NCBI RefSeq assembly: GCF_005484585.1
Contig: NZ_CP039435.1
Coordinates: forward strand, 124,001 to 188,000
DNA length: 64,000 bases
Direction of reading: 5' to 3'
Origin: Brevundimonas sp. SGAir0440
GTDB lineage: Bacteria > Pseudomonadota > Alphaproteobacteria > Caulobacterales > Caulobacteraceae
The notes beneath the pieces were generated by a model. It was not told the origin of the DNA and did no database searches. It worked only from the letters and a program-made list of their open reading frames with translations. This document shows, one piece after another, positions 1 through 8,863 of this stretch (positions are counted from its first letter, which is position 1; every line of letters starts with the position of its first letter). The position numbers and the translations under genes were made by a program.

Positions 1-1
1 G

Positions 2-427
2 GTGATCGCCCGGGTGCTGTCCAACGCCGCGGACCACCCGGATGTGGAAGAGCTGTATCGCCGCGCCTCGGCCATCGATCCGCACATCTCCATCGCCACC
101 GTCTATCGCACCGTGCGCCTGTTCGAAGAGGCGGGCGTGGTCGAGAAGCATGATTTCGGCGACGGCCGCAGCCGCTATGAAGAGGCCGGCGACGATCACC
201 ACGACCACCTGATCGACACCAAGTCGGGCGAGGTGATCGAATTCTTCGACGCCGAGATCGAGCGGCTGAAGAACGAGATCGCGGAACGGCTGGGCTTCCA
301 GCTGATCGGCCACAAGCTGGAGCTCTACGGCGTTGCGATCGAGGGCGCCGAACCGTCCAAGCGCGAAGGCCTGATCTTCACCCGCCATGCGGCGCGGGTC
401 GATCCCGCCGATGTAGATGCGGGCTGA
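2..427 (+). CDS. fur: Fur-family ferric uptake regulator (5' truncated by window edge)
   Basis: Metal-responsive transcriptional repressor. The frame is open at the left edge, so the true start lies outside the window and the visible part is about 141 residues. It has the end of the winged helix ([19 protein letters not shown]) and the dimerisation-domain histidine cluster DDHHDHLI. The cysteines that follow this cluster in enterobacterial Fur are absent, which is common in alphaproteobacterial Fur/Mur/Irr-type proteins. The exact metal cannot be read from sequence. miaB follows 43 bases downstream on the same strand, an order familiar from alphaproteobacteria. Confidence 0.88.
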   Translation: MIARVLSNAADHPDVEELYRRASAIDPHISIATVYRTVRLFEEAGVVEKHDFGDGRSRYEEAGDDHHDHLIDTKSGEVIEFFDAEIERLKNEIAERLGFQLIGHKLELYGVAIEGAEPSKREGLIFTRHAARVDPADVDAG

Positions 428-470
428 CGCTCGGCTTGTCGCGACGCTTGCGGGCGATCATAAGCCCACG

Positions 471-1907
471 ATGACCGAGACCCTGGTTCCTCAAGTCGAG
501 ACGGCGCCCGAAAAGCGTCTGTTCATCAAGACCTACGGCTGTCAGATGAACGTCTATGACAGCGAGCGCATGGCCGATGTGCTGCGCCCGCTGGGTTATG
601 GCGTCACCGACGACGTGAAGGCCGCCGACTTCGTCATCCTGAACACCTGCCACATCCGCGAAAAGGCGGCCGAGAAGATCTATTCCGAGCTCGGCAAGCT
701 GCGCGAGATGCGCGACATCCGGCGCGAAACTGGCGGGGACCTGACCATCGCCGTCGCCGGCTGCGTCGCCCAGGCCGAGGGCGAGGAGATCATGCGGCGT
801 CAACCGGCCGTCGACATCGTCGTTGGTCCCCAGGCCTATCACCAGCTGCCCGAGCTTCTGACCCGCACGGCGCGGGCGCGGGGCGAGCGGATCGGCGCCG
901 ACTTCGCTCCCGACGACAAGTTCGACGCCCTGCCCGCGGCCCGCTTCACCGAGGGGCCGACCGCCTTCCTGACGGTGCAGGAGGGTTGCGACAAGTTCTG
1001 CACCTTCTGCGTCGTGCCCTATACACGCGGCGCCGAATGGTCGCGGCCGATGGCGGCGGTGCTGGAAGAGGCGAGACAACTGGCGGATCGGGGCGTGCGC
1101 GAGGTCACCCTGCTGGGCCAGAACGTCAACGCCTATGACGGCGAGCGGCCGGACGGGCGCAAGGCGACCCTGGCCGAACTGGCCTATGCCCTGGCCGAGA
1201 TCCCCGGCCTGGACCGCATTCGCTATACGACCAGCCATCCCAACGACATGGCCGATGAGTTGATCGCCGCGCATGGCGATCTGGACGCCCTGATGCCCTA
1301 TCTGCACCTTCCGGTTCAGGCGGGGTCGGATCGCATTTTGCGGGCAATGAACCGCAAGCACGGGCGTCAGAAATATTTCGACCTGATCGACCGAATCCGC
1401 GCTGCACGGCCCGATATCGCCATTGCGGGCGATTTCATCGTCGGCTTCCCCGGTGAGACGGATCGGGAGTTCGAGGACACGCTGGATCTGGTGCGGCGCG
1501 TGAACTACGCCGGCGCCTTCGCCTTCGCCTATTCGCCGCGACCGGGCACGCCGGCGGCGGGCATGGGCAAACAGGTCGAGCCGGAAATCGTCAAGGACCG
1601 ACTGCATCGCCTGATCGGCCTGCTGACGGAACAGCAGACCGCCTTCAACGCGGCGCAGGTGGGCCGGACGCTGAACGTGCTGTTCGACAAGCCGGGACGG
1701 CATGGCCACCGTCGCCAAGCGATCGGTCGATCCCCATATCTTCAATCGGTCCACGTCGATGACGCGGATCATCTGATCGGGCAGATCGTTCCGGTCGAGA
1801 TCATCGCCGGCCAGCAGAACAGTCTGTCAGGCCGGCTCTTAGCAGACGGGCTCAGGCAGCCGGGTCCCGCAGGCTCGGCGACAGCCCAAAAAGAAAAGGC
1901 CGCTTGA
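471..1907 (+). CDS. miaB: tRNA-2-methylthio-N6-dimethylallyladenosine synthase MiaB
   Basis: Radical-SAM methylthiotransferase that adds the 2-methylthio group to i6A37 of tRNAs reading UNN codons. The N-terminal MTTase domain carries Cys24 (TYGCQMN), Cys60 (NTCHIRE) and Cys98 (AGCVAQ) for one cluster. The radical-SAM motif CDKFCTFC supplies Cys173, Cys177 and Cys180. A TRAM-like C-terminus follows. The open frame extends upstream to 417, but that would overlap the fur end. ATG 471 gives 478 residues starting MTETLVPQ, a normal family length. The stop overlaps the phoH start (TGATG), indicating translational coupling. Confidence 0.95.
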   Translation: MTETLVPQVETAPEKRLFIKTYGCQMNVYDSERMADVLRPLGYGVTDDVKAADFVILNTCHIREKAAEKIYSELGKLREMRDIRRETGGDLTIAVAGCVAQAEGEEIMRRQPAVDIVVGPQAYHQLPELLTRTARARGERIGADFAPDDKFDALPAARFTEGPTAFLTVQEGCDKFCTFCVVPYTRGAEWSRPMAAVLEEARQLADRGVREVTLLGQNVNAYDGERPDGRKATLAELAYALAEIPGLDRIRYTTSHPNDMADELIAAHGDLDALMPYLHLPVQAGSDRILRAMNRKHGRQKYFDLIDRIRAARPDIAIAGDFIVGFPGETDREFEDTLDLVRRVNYAGAFAFAYSPRPGTPAAGMGKQVEPEIVKDRLHRLIGLLTEQQTAFNAAQVGRTLNVLFDKPGRHGHRRQAIGRSPYLQSVHVDDADHLIGQIVPVEIIAGQQNSLSGRLLADGLRQPGPAGSATAQKEKAA

Positions 1908-2893
1908 TGGCGCGTGAGTCTGAATTCGTCCCCTTGAACGATGCCGAACTGCGGGCGGTCATCGGGCCGAACAGTCGCCACGTCGCCCTGATCGAGGACG
2001 CCTTCAAGGTGCTGGTCGAGGCCCCGGGCGGCGGGGTCTCCGTCAATGGCGGCGCCCGCGACCGCACGGACGCCCGCCAGGTGATCGAGGATCTGGCCAA
2101 GCGCGCGGCCCTGGGCGCGGAAGTCACCGAGGCCGACGTGCGCGCGGCCTTGGGACAGGCGCGCGGCGGTCGCGGCACGCCGGGCATGGCGGCGGCGGGC
2201 GTGTCGCTGCCGGGCGGCAAGCGCGGCGCCATCGTGCCCAAGACCAAGGCGCAGGCCGCCTATCTGGACATGCTGGGCCGGTGCGAACTGAGCTTCGGCG
2301 TCGGCCCGGCGGGCACCGGCAAGACCTTTTTGGCGGCGGCCTATGGCGCATCGCTGCTGCGGCGGGGGCAGGTGGACCGGCTGGTCATCACCCGCCCGGC
2401 GGTCGAGGCGGGCGAGAAGCTGGGCTTCCTGCCCGGCGACCTGAACGAAAAGGTCGATCCCTATCTGGCGCCGATCTGGGAGGCGCTGAACGACATTCTG
2501 GGCGCCGAGGACGTGCAGCGTCGCCGCGACAAGGGCGAGATCGAAGCCGCCCCCATCGCCTTCATGCGCGGCCGCACGCTCAGCCATGCCTTCGTCATCG
2601 TCGATGAAGCCCAGAACACCAGCCGCCTGCAGATGAAGATGGTGCTGACGCGCCTGGGCGAGGGCGCGCGGATGGTGGTGACGGGCGACCCGTCGCAGAT
2701 CGACCTGCTGAACCCGCGCGATTCCGGTCTGGCCCACGCCCTGCGCATCCTGGACGGGGTCCAGGGCGTCGGCATCCTGAAGTTCGAGGCGTCCGACGTG
2801 GTGCGTCACGCCATGGTCGAGCGGATCGTGCGCGCCTATGACGCCGACGCCGCGCGCGGACGCCCCGCCTCGGACCTCGAAGACCCCGCATGA
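1907..2893 (+). CDS. phoH: PhoH-like ATPase
   Basis: PhoH/PhoL-type P-loop NTPase, a conserved companion of YbeY thought to act in RNA metabolism. The Walker A motif GPAGTGKT lies near residues 133-140 and the Walker B-like VIVDEAQN near 230. About 110 N-terminal residues precede the ATPase core, as is usual for PhoL. ATG 1907 overlaps the miaB stop, and a TTG one codon earlier is less likely. The 3' end overlaps ybeY by four bases (ATGA), so the genes are almost certainly co-transcribed. The biochemical role of the family is only partly defined. Confidence 0.93.
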   Translation: MARESEFVPLNDAELRAVIGPNSRHVALIEDAFKVLVEAPGGGVSVNGGARDRTDARQVIEDLAKRAALGAEVTEADVRAALGQARGGRGTPGMAAAGVSLPGGKRGAIVPKTKAQAAYLDMLGRCELSFGVGPAGTGKTFLAAAYGASLLRRGQVDRLVITRPAVEAGEKLGFLPGDLNEKVDPYLAPIWEALNDILGAEDVQRRRDKGEIEAAPIAFMRGRTLSHAFVIVDEAQNTSRLQMKMVLTRLGEGARMVVTGDPSQIDLLNPRDSGLAHALRILDGVQGVGILKFEASDVVRHAMVERIVRAYDADAARGRPASDLEDPA

Positions 2894-3336
2894 TCGAGAT
2901 TGAAGTCGAGGCCGAGGCCTGGACCGGCGCCCTGCCGGACGCCGAGGCCGTCGTCGAACGCGCGGCGCAGGCCGCGCTTGGCACGGTGGAGGGCGACATC
3001 GTCGTCCTGCTGACCGATGACGCCGCCGTGCGCGAACTGAACGGTCGGTTTCGCGACAAGGACAAGCCGACCAATGTCCTGTCCTTCCCGGCGCCGGAAA
3101 ACGCCTTTCCGCATCTGGGCGACATCGTCCTGGCTTACGGCGTCTGCGCGACCGAGGCCGAGGCGCAGGGCAAGACCCTGGCCGATCATCTGAGCCATCT
3201 GGTCGTCCACGGCGTGCTGCACCTCTTGGGCCGCGACCACGATGACGACGCCGAGGCCGAGGAGATGGAGGCCGAAGAGCGCGACATCCTGGCCCAGATC
3301 GGCGTCGCCGACCCCTATCTCACCGAGCAGGACTGA
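2890..3336 (+). CDS. ybeY: Endoribonuclease YbeY
   Basis: Zinc-dependent single-strand endoribonuclease involved in 16S rRNA 3'-end maturation and late ribosome quality control. The UPF0054 zinc motif H-x3-H-x5-H is present as HGVLHLLGRDH (His107, His111, His117). The conserved NVLSFP strand lies near residue 62. Length is 148 residues, normal for the family. The start codon overlaps the phoH stop (ATGA), and lnt begins four bases after the stop. No CorC-type CBS gene lies between ybeY and lnt, although many alphaproteobacteria have one there. Confidence 0.94.
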   Translation: MIEIEVEAEAWTGALPDAEAVVERAAQAALGTVEGDIVVLLTDDAAVRELNGRFRDKDKPTNVLSFPAPENAFPHLGDIVLAYGVCATEAEAQGKTLADHLSHLVVHGVLHLLGRDHDDDAEAEEMEAEERDILAQIGVADPYLTEQD

Positions 3337-3340
3337 CCCG

Positions 3341-4978
3341 ATGTTCCCCGACGCCCTGCTGGACCGTTTCGCGGCCCCGATCCGCGCCCTGCCTGACAGG
3401 AAACGCGCCCTGACATGGCGGCTGATACGCATCGTTCTGGCGCTGCTGGCCGGCGCCGGGACGGCCTTCGCCCATCCGCCGTTCGGCGTGCTGATCGGGC
3501 TTTTGGGCTATCCGCTGCTGATGATCCTGTCGGAGCGGTCCGACACGATGCGCGGCGCTTTCTGGATGGGCTGGCTGGCGGGGTTCGCCTATTTCTTCGT
3601 CGGCTGCTGGTGGGTGGCCGAGGCGTTTTTCGTCAATCCCGAACAGGCGTGGATGGCGCCGTTCGCGGCCAGCCTGCTCCCGGCGGGCCTGGGTCTGTTC
3701 TGGGGGACGGCCTGCGCCCTCTATCGTCGGTTCGCGCCGCTGGGCGCCGTGCGGGTGCTGTTGTTCGCCGCCCTGTTCTGCGCGGCCGAATGGTTGCGCG
3801 GTCATGTGCTGACGGGCTTTCCGTGGAATCCGGCCGGCGCGACCTGGCGCGCGGGCGGCGGCATGTCCCAGTTCGCCTCGGTCGTCGGCGTCTATGGGCT
3901 GAGCCTGGTCACGGTCGCGGCCACGGCGGCTTTCGCGCCTTTGATCGGGCCGGGCGACAAGCGCAGCCGCCTGATCTCTGCAGGCCTAGGCGCCTTGGCG
4001 CTGATCGCCGTCGGCGGCTTCGGCGCCGTCAGGCTGGCGCAATCGGACCTTCAGTTGACCGACACGGTCGTCCGCCTGGTTCAGGCCGATGTGAAGCAGG
4101 AGACCAAATGGTCGCCCGAGGCCTATCGCTCCATCGTCGATCGCTATGTCGCCCTGACGGGTCAGGCGGCGGCGCGGACGCCCAACGTCGTGGTCTGGCC
4201 CGAAGGCGCCCTGCCCGCCTCGGCCAACGACGTCTTCGCCTCCGCCGACGCCCAGGCCATCGCGGGCGCCCTGCGTCCCGGCCAGACCTTGCTGATGGGC
4301 CTGGCGCGGGGCGAGCCGGACCTGACCGCGCCCGAGGGCGCGCGCTATTACAACAGCCTGTTCGCCCTGGCTGACGAAGGCGGAGCGGGTCTTCGGGTCG
4401 CCGCCGTCTATGACAAGCACCGGCTGGTGCCGTTCGGCGAATATCTGCCCTTGGGGTCGATCATGACCTCCATCGGCCTGCGCAGCCTGGTGCATATGCC
4501 CAGCGACTTTTCCGCCGGACCGACGCCGGCCCCGATTTCGTTTCCGGGCGCTCCCCCGGCACAGGTTCTGATCTGCTATGAGAGCCTGTATCCCGGCTTC
4601 ACGCCCGGCGCGGCTGGACGGCCCGAGTGGATCGTCAACGCGTCGAACGACGCCTGGTTCGGCGCGACCTCGGGCCCGCGCCAGCATCTGAACCTGGCCA
4701 GCTATCGCGCGATCGAGACCGGCCTGCCCATCGCGCGGGCCACGCCGACCGGCATTTCGGCCATGATCGATCCGTGGGGCCGGATCGTGGAGGGTCAGCG
4801 ACTGGAGCCCGGCGTCATGGGCGTGATCGACGCCCCCCTGCCCCGTCCAACGGGCGTGACGCCCTATGGTCGATTTGGCGATTTCCTGTTCTTTTTCTCA
4901 ATGCTAACAGCGTTCATCCTGTCCTTGTGGCCGTCGATCCGGCGATCTAGGGTCCAGGGAAGTCGAGTAGCGATCTAG
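3341..4978 (+). CDS. lnt: Apolipoprotein N-acyltransferase Lnt
   Basis: Inner-membrane enzyme that N-acylates the lipid-modified cysteine of lipoproteins, the last step before Lol sorting. The first 265 residues or so hold several hydrophobic segments. A periplasmic nitrilase-like domain follows with the Glu-Lys-Cys triad: Glu288 (WPEGALP), Lys359 (YDKHRLVPFGEY) and Cys412 (LICYESLYP). A last membrane segment lies near the C-terminus. ATG 3341 is four bases after the ybeY stop and gives 545 residues; the longer open frame would run through ybeY. Several lipoproteins in this window are expected substrates. Confidence 0.94.
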   Translation: MFPDALLDRFAAPIRALPDRKRALTWRLIRIVLALLAGAGTAFAHPPFGVLIGLLGYPLLMILSERSDTMRGAFWMGWLAGFAYFFVGCWWVAEAFFVNPEQAWMAPFAASLLPAGLGLFWGTACALYRRFAPLGAVRVLLFAALFCAAEWLRGHVLTGFPWNPAGATWRAGGGMSQFASVVGVYGLSLVTVAATAAFAPLIGPGDKRSRLISAGLGALALIAVGGFGAVRLAQSDLQLTDTVVRLVQADVKQETKWSPEAYRSIVDRYVALTGQAAARTPNVVVWPEGALPASANDVFASADAQAIAGALRPGQTLLMGLARGEPDLTAPEGARYYNSLFALADEGGAGLRVAAVYDKHRLVPFGEYLPLGSIMTSIGLRSLVHMPSDFSAGPTPAPISFPGAPPAQVLICYESLYPGFTPGAAGRPEWIVNASNDAWFGATSGPRQHLNLASYRAIETGLPIARATPTGISAMIDPWGRIVEGQRLEPGVMGVIDAPLPRPTGVTPYGRFGDFLFFFSMLTAFILSLWPSIRRSRVQGSRVAI

Positions 4979-4994
4979 GTGAAGGGTGACGGCG

Positions 4995-5402
4995 ATGGCG
5001 CGTGAAAAGGACGAGGATCCGCACCCCGTCGATCGCCATGTCGGCCGTCGCGTTCAGGAAAAGCGTCTCGACCTTGGCCTGACCCAGACCGCCTTGGCCA
5101 AGGCCGTCGGCGTCAGCTTCCAGCAGGTGCAGAAGTACGAAAAGGGCACGAACCGCGTCTCGGCGTCGAAACTGTTCGAAATGGCCGAGTTCATGAAGGT
5201 CGGCATCCCCTTCTTCTTCGACGGCTACAGCAGCGCGACGGTCGGCGTCGCCGAAGAGGCGCCCGCCTTCGACCACGAGCATCGCCCCACCAAGACCAGC
5301 GTCGAGATCACCCGGCTGGCGCCACGCCTGCCCGCGCGCAAGCAGAAGCTGATCCTGGACATGATGCGGGATATGCTCGGCGACGACGACGCCCAGAACT
5401 GA
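4995..5402 (+). CDS. XRE-family helix-turn-helix regulator
   Basis: A 135-residue DNA-binding protein with one Cro/CI-type HTH: VGRRVQEKRLDLGLTQ, then ALAKAVGVSFQQVQKYEKG and NRVSASKLFEMAEFM. The C-terminal half has no recognised domain. ATG 4995 has GAAGGG at 4981-4986, a better start than GTG 4986. It begins 16 bases after lnt and probably ends the operon. A homologous HTH gene often sits between lnt and metK in alphaproteobacteria, but here metK does not follow. Its targets are unknown. Confidence 0.85.
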   Translation: MAREKDEDPHPVDRHVGRRVQEKRLDLGLTQTALAKAVGVSFQQVQKYEKGTNRVSASKLFEMAEFMKVGIPFFFDGYSSATVGVAEEAPAFDHEHRPTKTSVEITRLAPRLPARKQKLILDMMRDMLGDDDAQN

Positions 5403-5405
5403 GGG

Positions 5406-5885
5406 CTAGCCGACCGCGACGATCTCGGCCGACTGACCGGCCACCGTCACCTCGTCGCCGACCCTTTTGCCCATAACGGCGCGGGCGAGGGGCGAGACAT
5501 GGCTGACCGAGCCGGCGGCCGGATCGGCCTCGTCCTCGCCGACGATGCGCCAGGTCTGGGCGCGCCCGTCCTCGCGCTCGATGGAGACCGAACCCCCGAA
5601 CCGCACGGCCCCATCGTCCTCGGTCGGTTCGACCAACTGCGCTGAGGCGCGCCGGGCGGACCAGTAGCGCAGGTCCCGCGTCGCGCGGGCCATGGCGGTG
5701 CGGTCGCTCTCGATCGAACCTTGCACCTGGGCGGCGGTATAGGCGGCGCGGGCCGAGGCCAGTTCGGCCTCGATCGCGGCCAGCCCCTCGGGCGTGACCA
5801 GATTGGGATGGGGCGAGATCGGGCGGTCCGCCAGGTCGGCGGCGGTGGCTTCCAGATCTTCTTCGCGGGTGAAGGCAACGCTCAT
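5406..5885 (-). CDS. GreA/GreB-family transcription elongation factor (paralogue)
   Basis: A 159-residue Gre-fold protein. The N-terminal half looks like the coiled coil that reaches into the RNA polymerase secondary channel (LVTPEGLAAIEAELASARAA). The C-terminal half resembles the FKBP-like GreA_GreB domain (SHVSPLARAVMGKRVGDEVTV). ATG 5885 is chosen because the longer frame would add a hydrophobic stretch unlike Gre proteins and overlap the divergent flavoprotein. The stop is three bases from that of the convergent XRE gene. It is more diverged than housekeeping GreA, so it may be an accessory Gre factor or Rnk-like protein. Confidence 0.72.
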   Translation of the reverse strand: MSVAFTREEDLEATAADLADRPISPHPNLVTPEGLAAIEAELASARAAYTAAQVQGSIESDRTAMARATRDLRYWSARRASAQLVEPTEDDGAVRFGGSVSIEREDGRAQTWRIVGEDEADPAAGSVSHVSPLARAVMGKRVGDEVTVAGQSAEIVAVG

Positions 5886-5949
5886 GACACGGAACATAGC
5901 GATGACGACGCCTATAGCCAGCGCGGCCGCAAGCGCGCAAAGCCACGCC

Positions 5950-7179
5950 ATGCAACAGTCGCCCCGTCTTACGACCTCTCGCACCGTTCATGTGATCGGC
6001 GCCGGCCCAGCAGGGCTGATGGCGGCCGAACGGCTGGCGCAGGCAGGGGCGACGGTCGTGGTGCACGACCGGATGCCGTCCGTGGCGCGCAAGCTGCTGA
6101 TGGCCGGGCGCGGCGGTCTGAACCTGACCCATTCGGAACCGCTCGATCGGTTCCTGACCCGCTATGGCCCCGCCCAGCCGACGGCCGCCGCCTGGATCGA
6201 CCAGTTCACGCCTGCCGACCTGACCGCCTGGGTCGAGGCGCTGGGGCAAGAGACCTTCGTCGGCTCCAGCGGGCGGGTGTTTCCCAAGACCATGAAGGCT
6301 TCGCCGCTGGTGCGGGCCTGGCTAGCGCGGCTGGAGGCGCAGGGCGTCGAGATTCGCACGCGCTCGCGCTGGACCGGTTGGCGCGACGGCGCGCTGACAT
6401 TCGAGACGCCGGACGGGGAGCGCCTGGAACGACCCGACGCCGTGGTCCTGGCTCTGGGCGGCGCCAGCTGGCCGCGTCTGGGCTCGGACGGCGCCTGGAC
6501 GCCGTGGCTCAAAGCGCAGGGCGCCGCCGTGTCGCCGTTCCGGCCAGCCAATGTCGGCTTCGACGTCGCCTGGTCGGCGTTGTTCCGTGATCGATTCGCG
6601 GGCCAGCCGCTGAAAGGCGTCGCTATCGCCCATGGCGAGCGGACCGCGCGGGGCGAGGCGATGATCGCCCGCTACGGCATCGAGGGCGGGGTCATCTATG
6701 CGCTGTCCGCGGCGCTGAGGACGGCGGTCGAGACCGAAGGGCGCGCCGAGATCCAGATCGATCTGAAGCCCGATGTAGCGATCGGAAAACTGACCGACCG
6801 TCTGTCCAAGCCGCGCGGCAAAGCCAGCCTGTCAAACCATCTGCGCAAGGTGGTCGGCCTGGAATTGGCCGCCGTCGCCCTGCTTTATGAGGCCGGCCCC
6901 CTGCCCGCCTCGCCTCGGGCCTTGGCCGAACGGATCAAAGCCATGCCGCTGACCCTGACCGGCGTTCAGGGACTGGAGCGGGCGATCTCCTCGGCGGGCG
7001 GCGTCAAACTGGACGGCGTGGACGAACGGCTGATGCTGGTCGCGCGTCCGGGCGTTTTCGTCGCCGGTGAGATGCTGGATTGGGAGGCGCCGACCGGCGG
7101 CTATCTGCTTCAGGCCAGCTTCGCCTCCGCCGTCGTCGCGGCCGACGGCGTCATCGACTGGCTCGACAGCCGGGACTGA
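5950..7179 (+). CDS. FAD-dependent flavoprotein of the HI0933/BaiN-like (PP_4765) family
   Basis: A 409-residue putative NAD(P)/FAD oxidoreductase. The N-terminal Rossmann dinucleotide motif is VIGAGPAGLMAAERLA. Family signatures are AGRGGLNLTHSEP, GRVFPKTMKASPLV, LALGGASWPRLGSDG, and near the C-terminus VFVAGEMLDWEAPTGGYLLQ. The substrate is unknown; the subfamily is generally annotated only as a flavoprotein. ATG 5950 is preferred because earlier in-frame ATGs (5884, 5902) add residues before the Rossmann strand and the first overlaps the divergent gre gene. A modest RBS leaves the start uncertain. Confidence 0.85.
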   Translation: MQQSPRLTTSRTVHVIGAGPAGLMAAERLAQAGATVVVHDRMPSVARKLLMAGRGGLNLTHSEPLDRFLTRYGPAQPTAAAWIDQFTPADLTAWVEALGQETFVGSSGRVFPKTMKASPLVRAWLARLEAQGVEIRTRSRWTGWRDGALTFETPDGERLERPDAVVLALGGASWPRLGSDGAWTPWLKAQGAAVSPFRPANVGFDVAWSALFRDRFAGQPLKGVAIAHGERTARGEAMIARYGIEGGVIYALSAALRTAVETEGRAEIQIDLKPDVAIGKLTDRLSKPRGKASLSNHLRKVVGLELAAVALLYEAGPLPASPRALAERIKAMPLTLTGVQGLERAISSAGGVKLDGVDERLMLVARPGVFVAGEMLDWEAPTGGYLLQASFASAVVAADGVIDWLDSRD

Positions 7180-7216
7180 GAAAGGCAGGGTCGCGCGGTT
7201 CGATCAGGAGTATCCG

Positions 7217-8863
7217 ATGCGCCACGCCCTCCCCGCTGTTTCCATCCTGGCCCTGATGATGGCCTGCTCGCCGGCACTGGCGCAGGAGACGATGCCGAAC
7301 ATCGACGCCGCGCGGATGAATGAGTCGGTTCGGATTCTGGCGTCGGACGAGTTCGAAGGCCGCGCCCCCGCCTCGGCCGGCGAGGAAAAAACCGTTACCT
7401 GGCTGGTCGAACAGTTCAAGGCCGCGGGGGCCGAGGGCGGTGGGCCGGACGGCGCCTTCGTTCAGGTCGCCCATCTGTCGCGCACGCGCCAGGACGGTCC
7501 GGCGACCGTCGCCGCGACCGTCGGCGGCAAGACCATCAGCCTGGAGCGCGGTCCCGAAGTTCTGGTGTCCAGCGACCGGCCGACCAACCACATCACGGTG
7601 ACCGACGCGCCCGTGGTCTTCGTCGGCTATGGTGCCACGGCGCCCGAGCGCCAGTGGGACGATTTCAAGGACGTAGACGTGCGCGGCAAGGTCATCGTCG
7701 TCCTGGTCAACGATCCCGACTTCCAGGCGCCCGACGGCGATCCGGTCGCGGGCAAGTTCGACGGGAACGCCATGACCTTCTATGGCCGCTGGACCTACAA
7801 GTTCCAGGAGGCGGGTCGTCGCGGCGCGGCGGGCGTACTGGTGGTGCATGAGACGGCGGGTGCGGGCTATCCCTGGTCGACGCTGCAGAACTCATCGGCC
7901 GCGCCAAAGTTCGACATCGTGCGCGCCAACCCCGACGCCGAGCGCGCGGCGTTCCAGGGCTGGATCCAGCGCGCCAAGGTGGAAGAGCTGTTCACCGCCG
8001 CCGGCCTGGATTTTGCCGCCCTGAAGGACAGCGCGCGCAGCGTCGATTTCAAGCCCATCGTCCTGCCCGGCCTGACGATGAGCGTCGATTTCGGCCAGAT
8101 CGCCGACAAGGTGGAGACCAAGAACGTCATCGCCCGCATTCCCGGCTCCGAACGCCCGGACGAGACCGTCATGTACGGCGCCCACTGGGACGGCTACGGC
8201 GTCGGCACGCCGAACGCCCAAGGCGACAAGATCTATAATGCGGCGGTGGACAATGCGACCGGCGTCGCCGCCCTGCTGGAACTCGCCCACGCCTTCGCGG
8301 AGGGGCCGCGCCCCAAACGATCGGTCGTCTTCGCCGCCTGGTCGGGCGAGGAGGCGGGCCTCCTGGGCTCAACCTATTACGCCGCCAACCCGGTCTGGCC
8401 GCTGGAGATCACGGTCGCCAACATCAACGTCGACAGCCTTTTGCCAGGAGCCGAGATCGACCCGAACGTCGTCGTCATCGGCAAGGGCAAGAACCAGCTG
8501 GACGACATTCTGGCCCGCCATGCGACCGAGACGGGCCGCACCCTGATCGCCGATCCGGCGCCCCAGGCCGGGGCCTTCTATCGCTCGGACCACTTCCCCC
8601 TGGCGTTGAAGGGCGTGCCGGCCCTGTTCCCGGCGGCGGGCTTCACCGGCGCCAGCGCGGTCAGCCGCGACTACGTCCAGAACCGCTATCATCAGCCCAC
8701 GGACGAATGGAATTCGACCTGGACGATGGACGCCGCCGCCGCCGATGTGGCCCTGATCTACGCCGTCGGTCGCGAGCTGGCGGACGGGGACCAATGGCCG
8801 GAATGGAACGCCGGCGCCGAGTTCGGCCCGGCGCGGGACGCCTCGAAGGCTTCGCGACGCTAA
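7217..8863 (+). CDS. Exported M28-family zinc aminopeptidase with PA-like insert
   Basis: Secreted or periplasmic metallopeptidase of 548 residues with an N-terminal signal peptide (MRHALPAVSILALMMACSPALA). The presence of Cys17 in ACSPALA raises lipoprotein processing as an alternative. The M28 ligand set is visible in order: GAHWDGYG (His), AAVDNATG (Asp), WSGEEAGLLGS (Glu-Glu), NINVDSL (Asp) and RSDHFPLAL (His). A PA-type segment (VVFVGYGAT ... VVVHE) precedes the catalytic part. AGGAG at 7206-7210 supports ATG 7217. The stop overlaps the convergent divL stop. The physiological peptides are unknown. A second M28 gene lies at 15.9 kb. Confidence 0.9.
   Translation: MRHALPAVSILALMMACSPALAQETMPNIDAARMNESVRILASDEFEGRAPASAGEEKTVTWLVEQFKAAGAEGGGPDGAFVQVAHLSRTRQDGPATVAATVGGKTISLERGPEVLVSSDRPTNHITVTDAPVVFVGYGATAPERQWDDFKDVDVRGKVIVVLVNDPDFQAPDGDPVAGKFDGNAMTFYGRWTYKFQEAGRRGAAGVLVVHETAGAGYPWSTLQNSSAAPKFDIVRANPDAERAAFQGWIQRAKVEELFTAAGLDFAALKDSARSVDFKPIVLPGLTMSVDFGQIADKVETKNVIARIPGSERPDETVMYGAHWDGYGVGTPNAQGDKIYNAAVDNATGVAALLELAHAFAEGPRPKRSVVFAAWSGEEAGLLGSTYYAANPVWPLEITVANINVDSLLPGAEIDPNVVVIGKGKNQLDDILARHATETGRTLIADPAPQAGAFYRSDHFPLALKGVPALFPAAGFTGASAVSRDYVQNRYHQPTDEWNSTWTMDAAAADVALIYAVGRELADGDQWPEWNAGAEFGPARDASKASRR

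Noticed and set aside
378-1772. 464-codon minus-strand open frame opposite miaB
   Set aside because: Antisense of a clear gene in high-GC sequence. Its protein has no recognisable family motif and is rich in His/Gln/Arg as expected of shadow frames.
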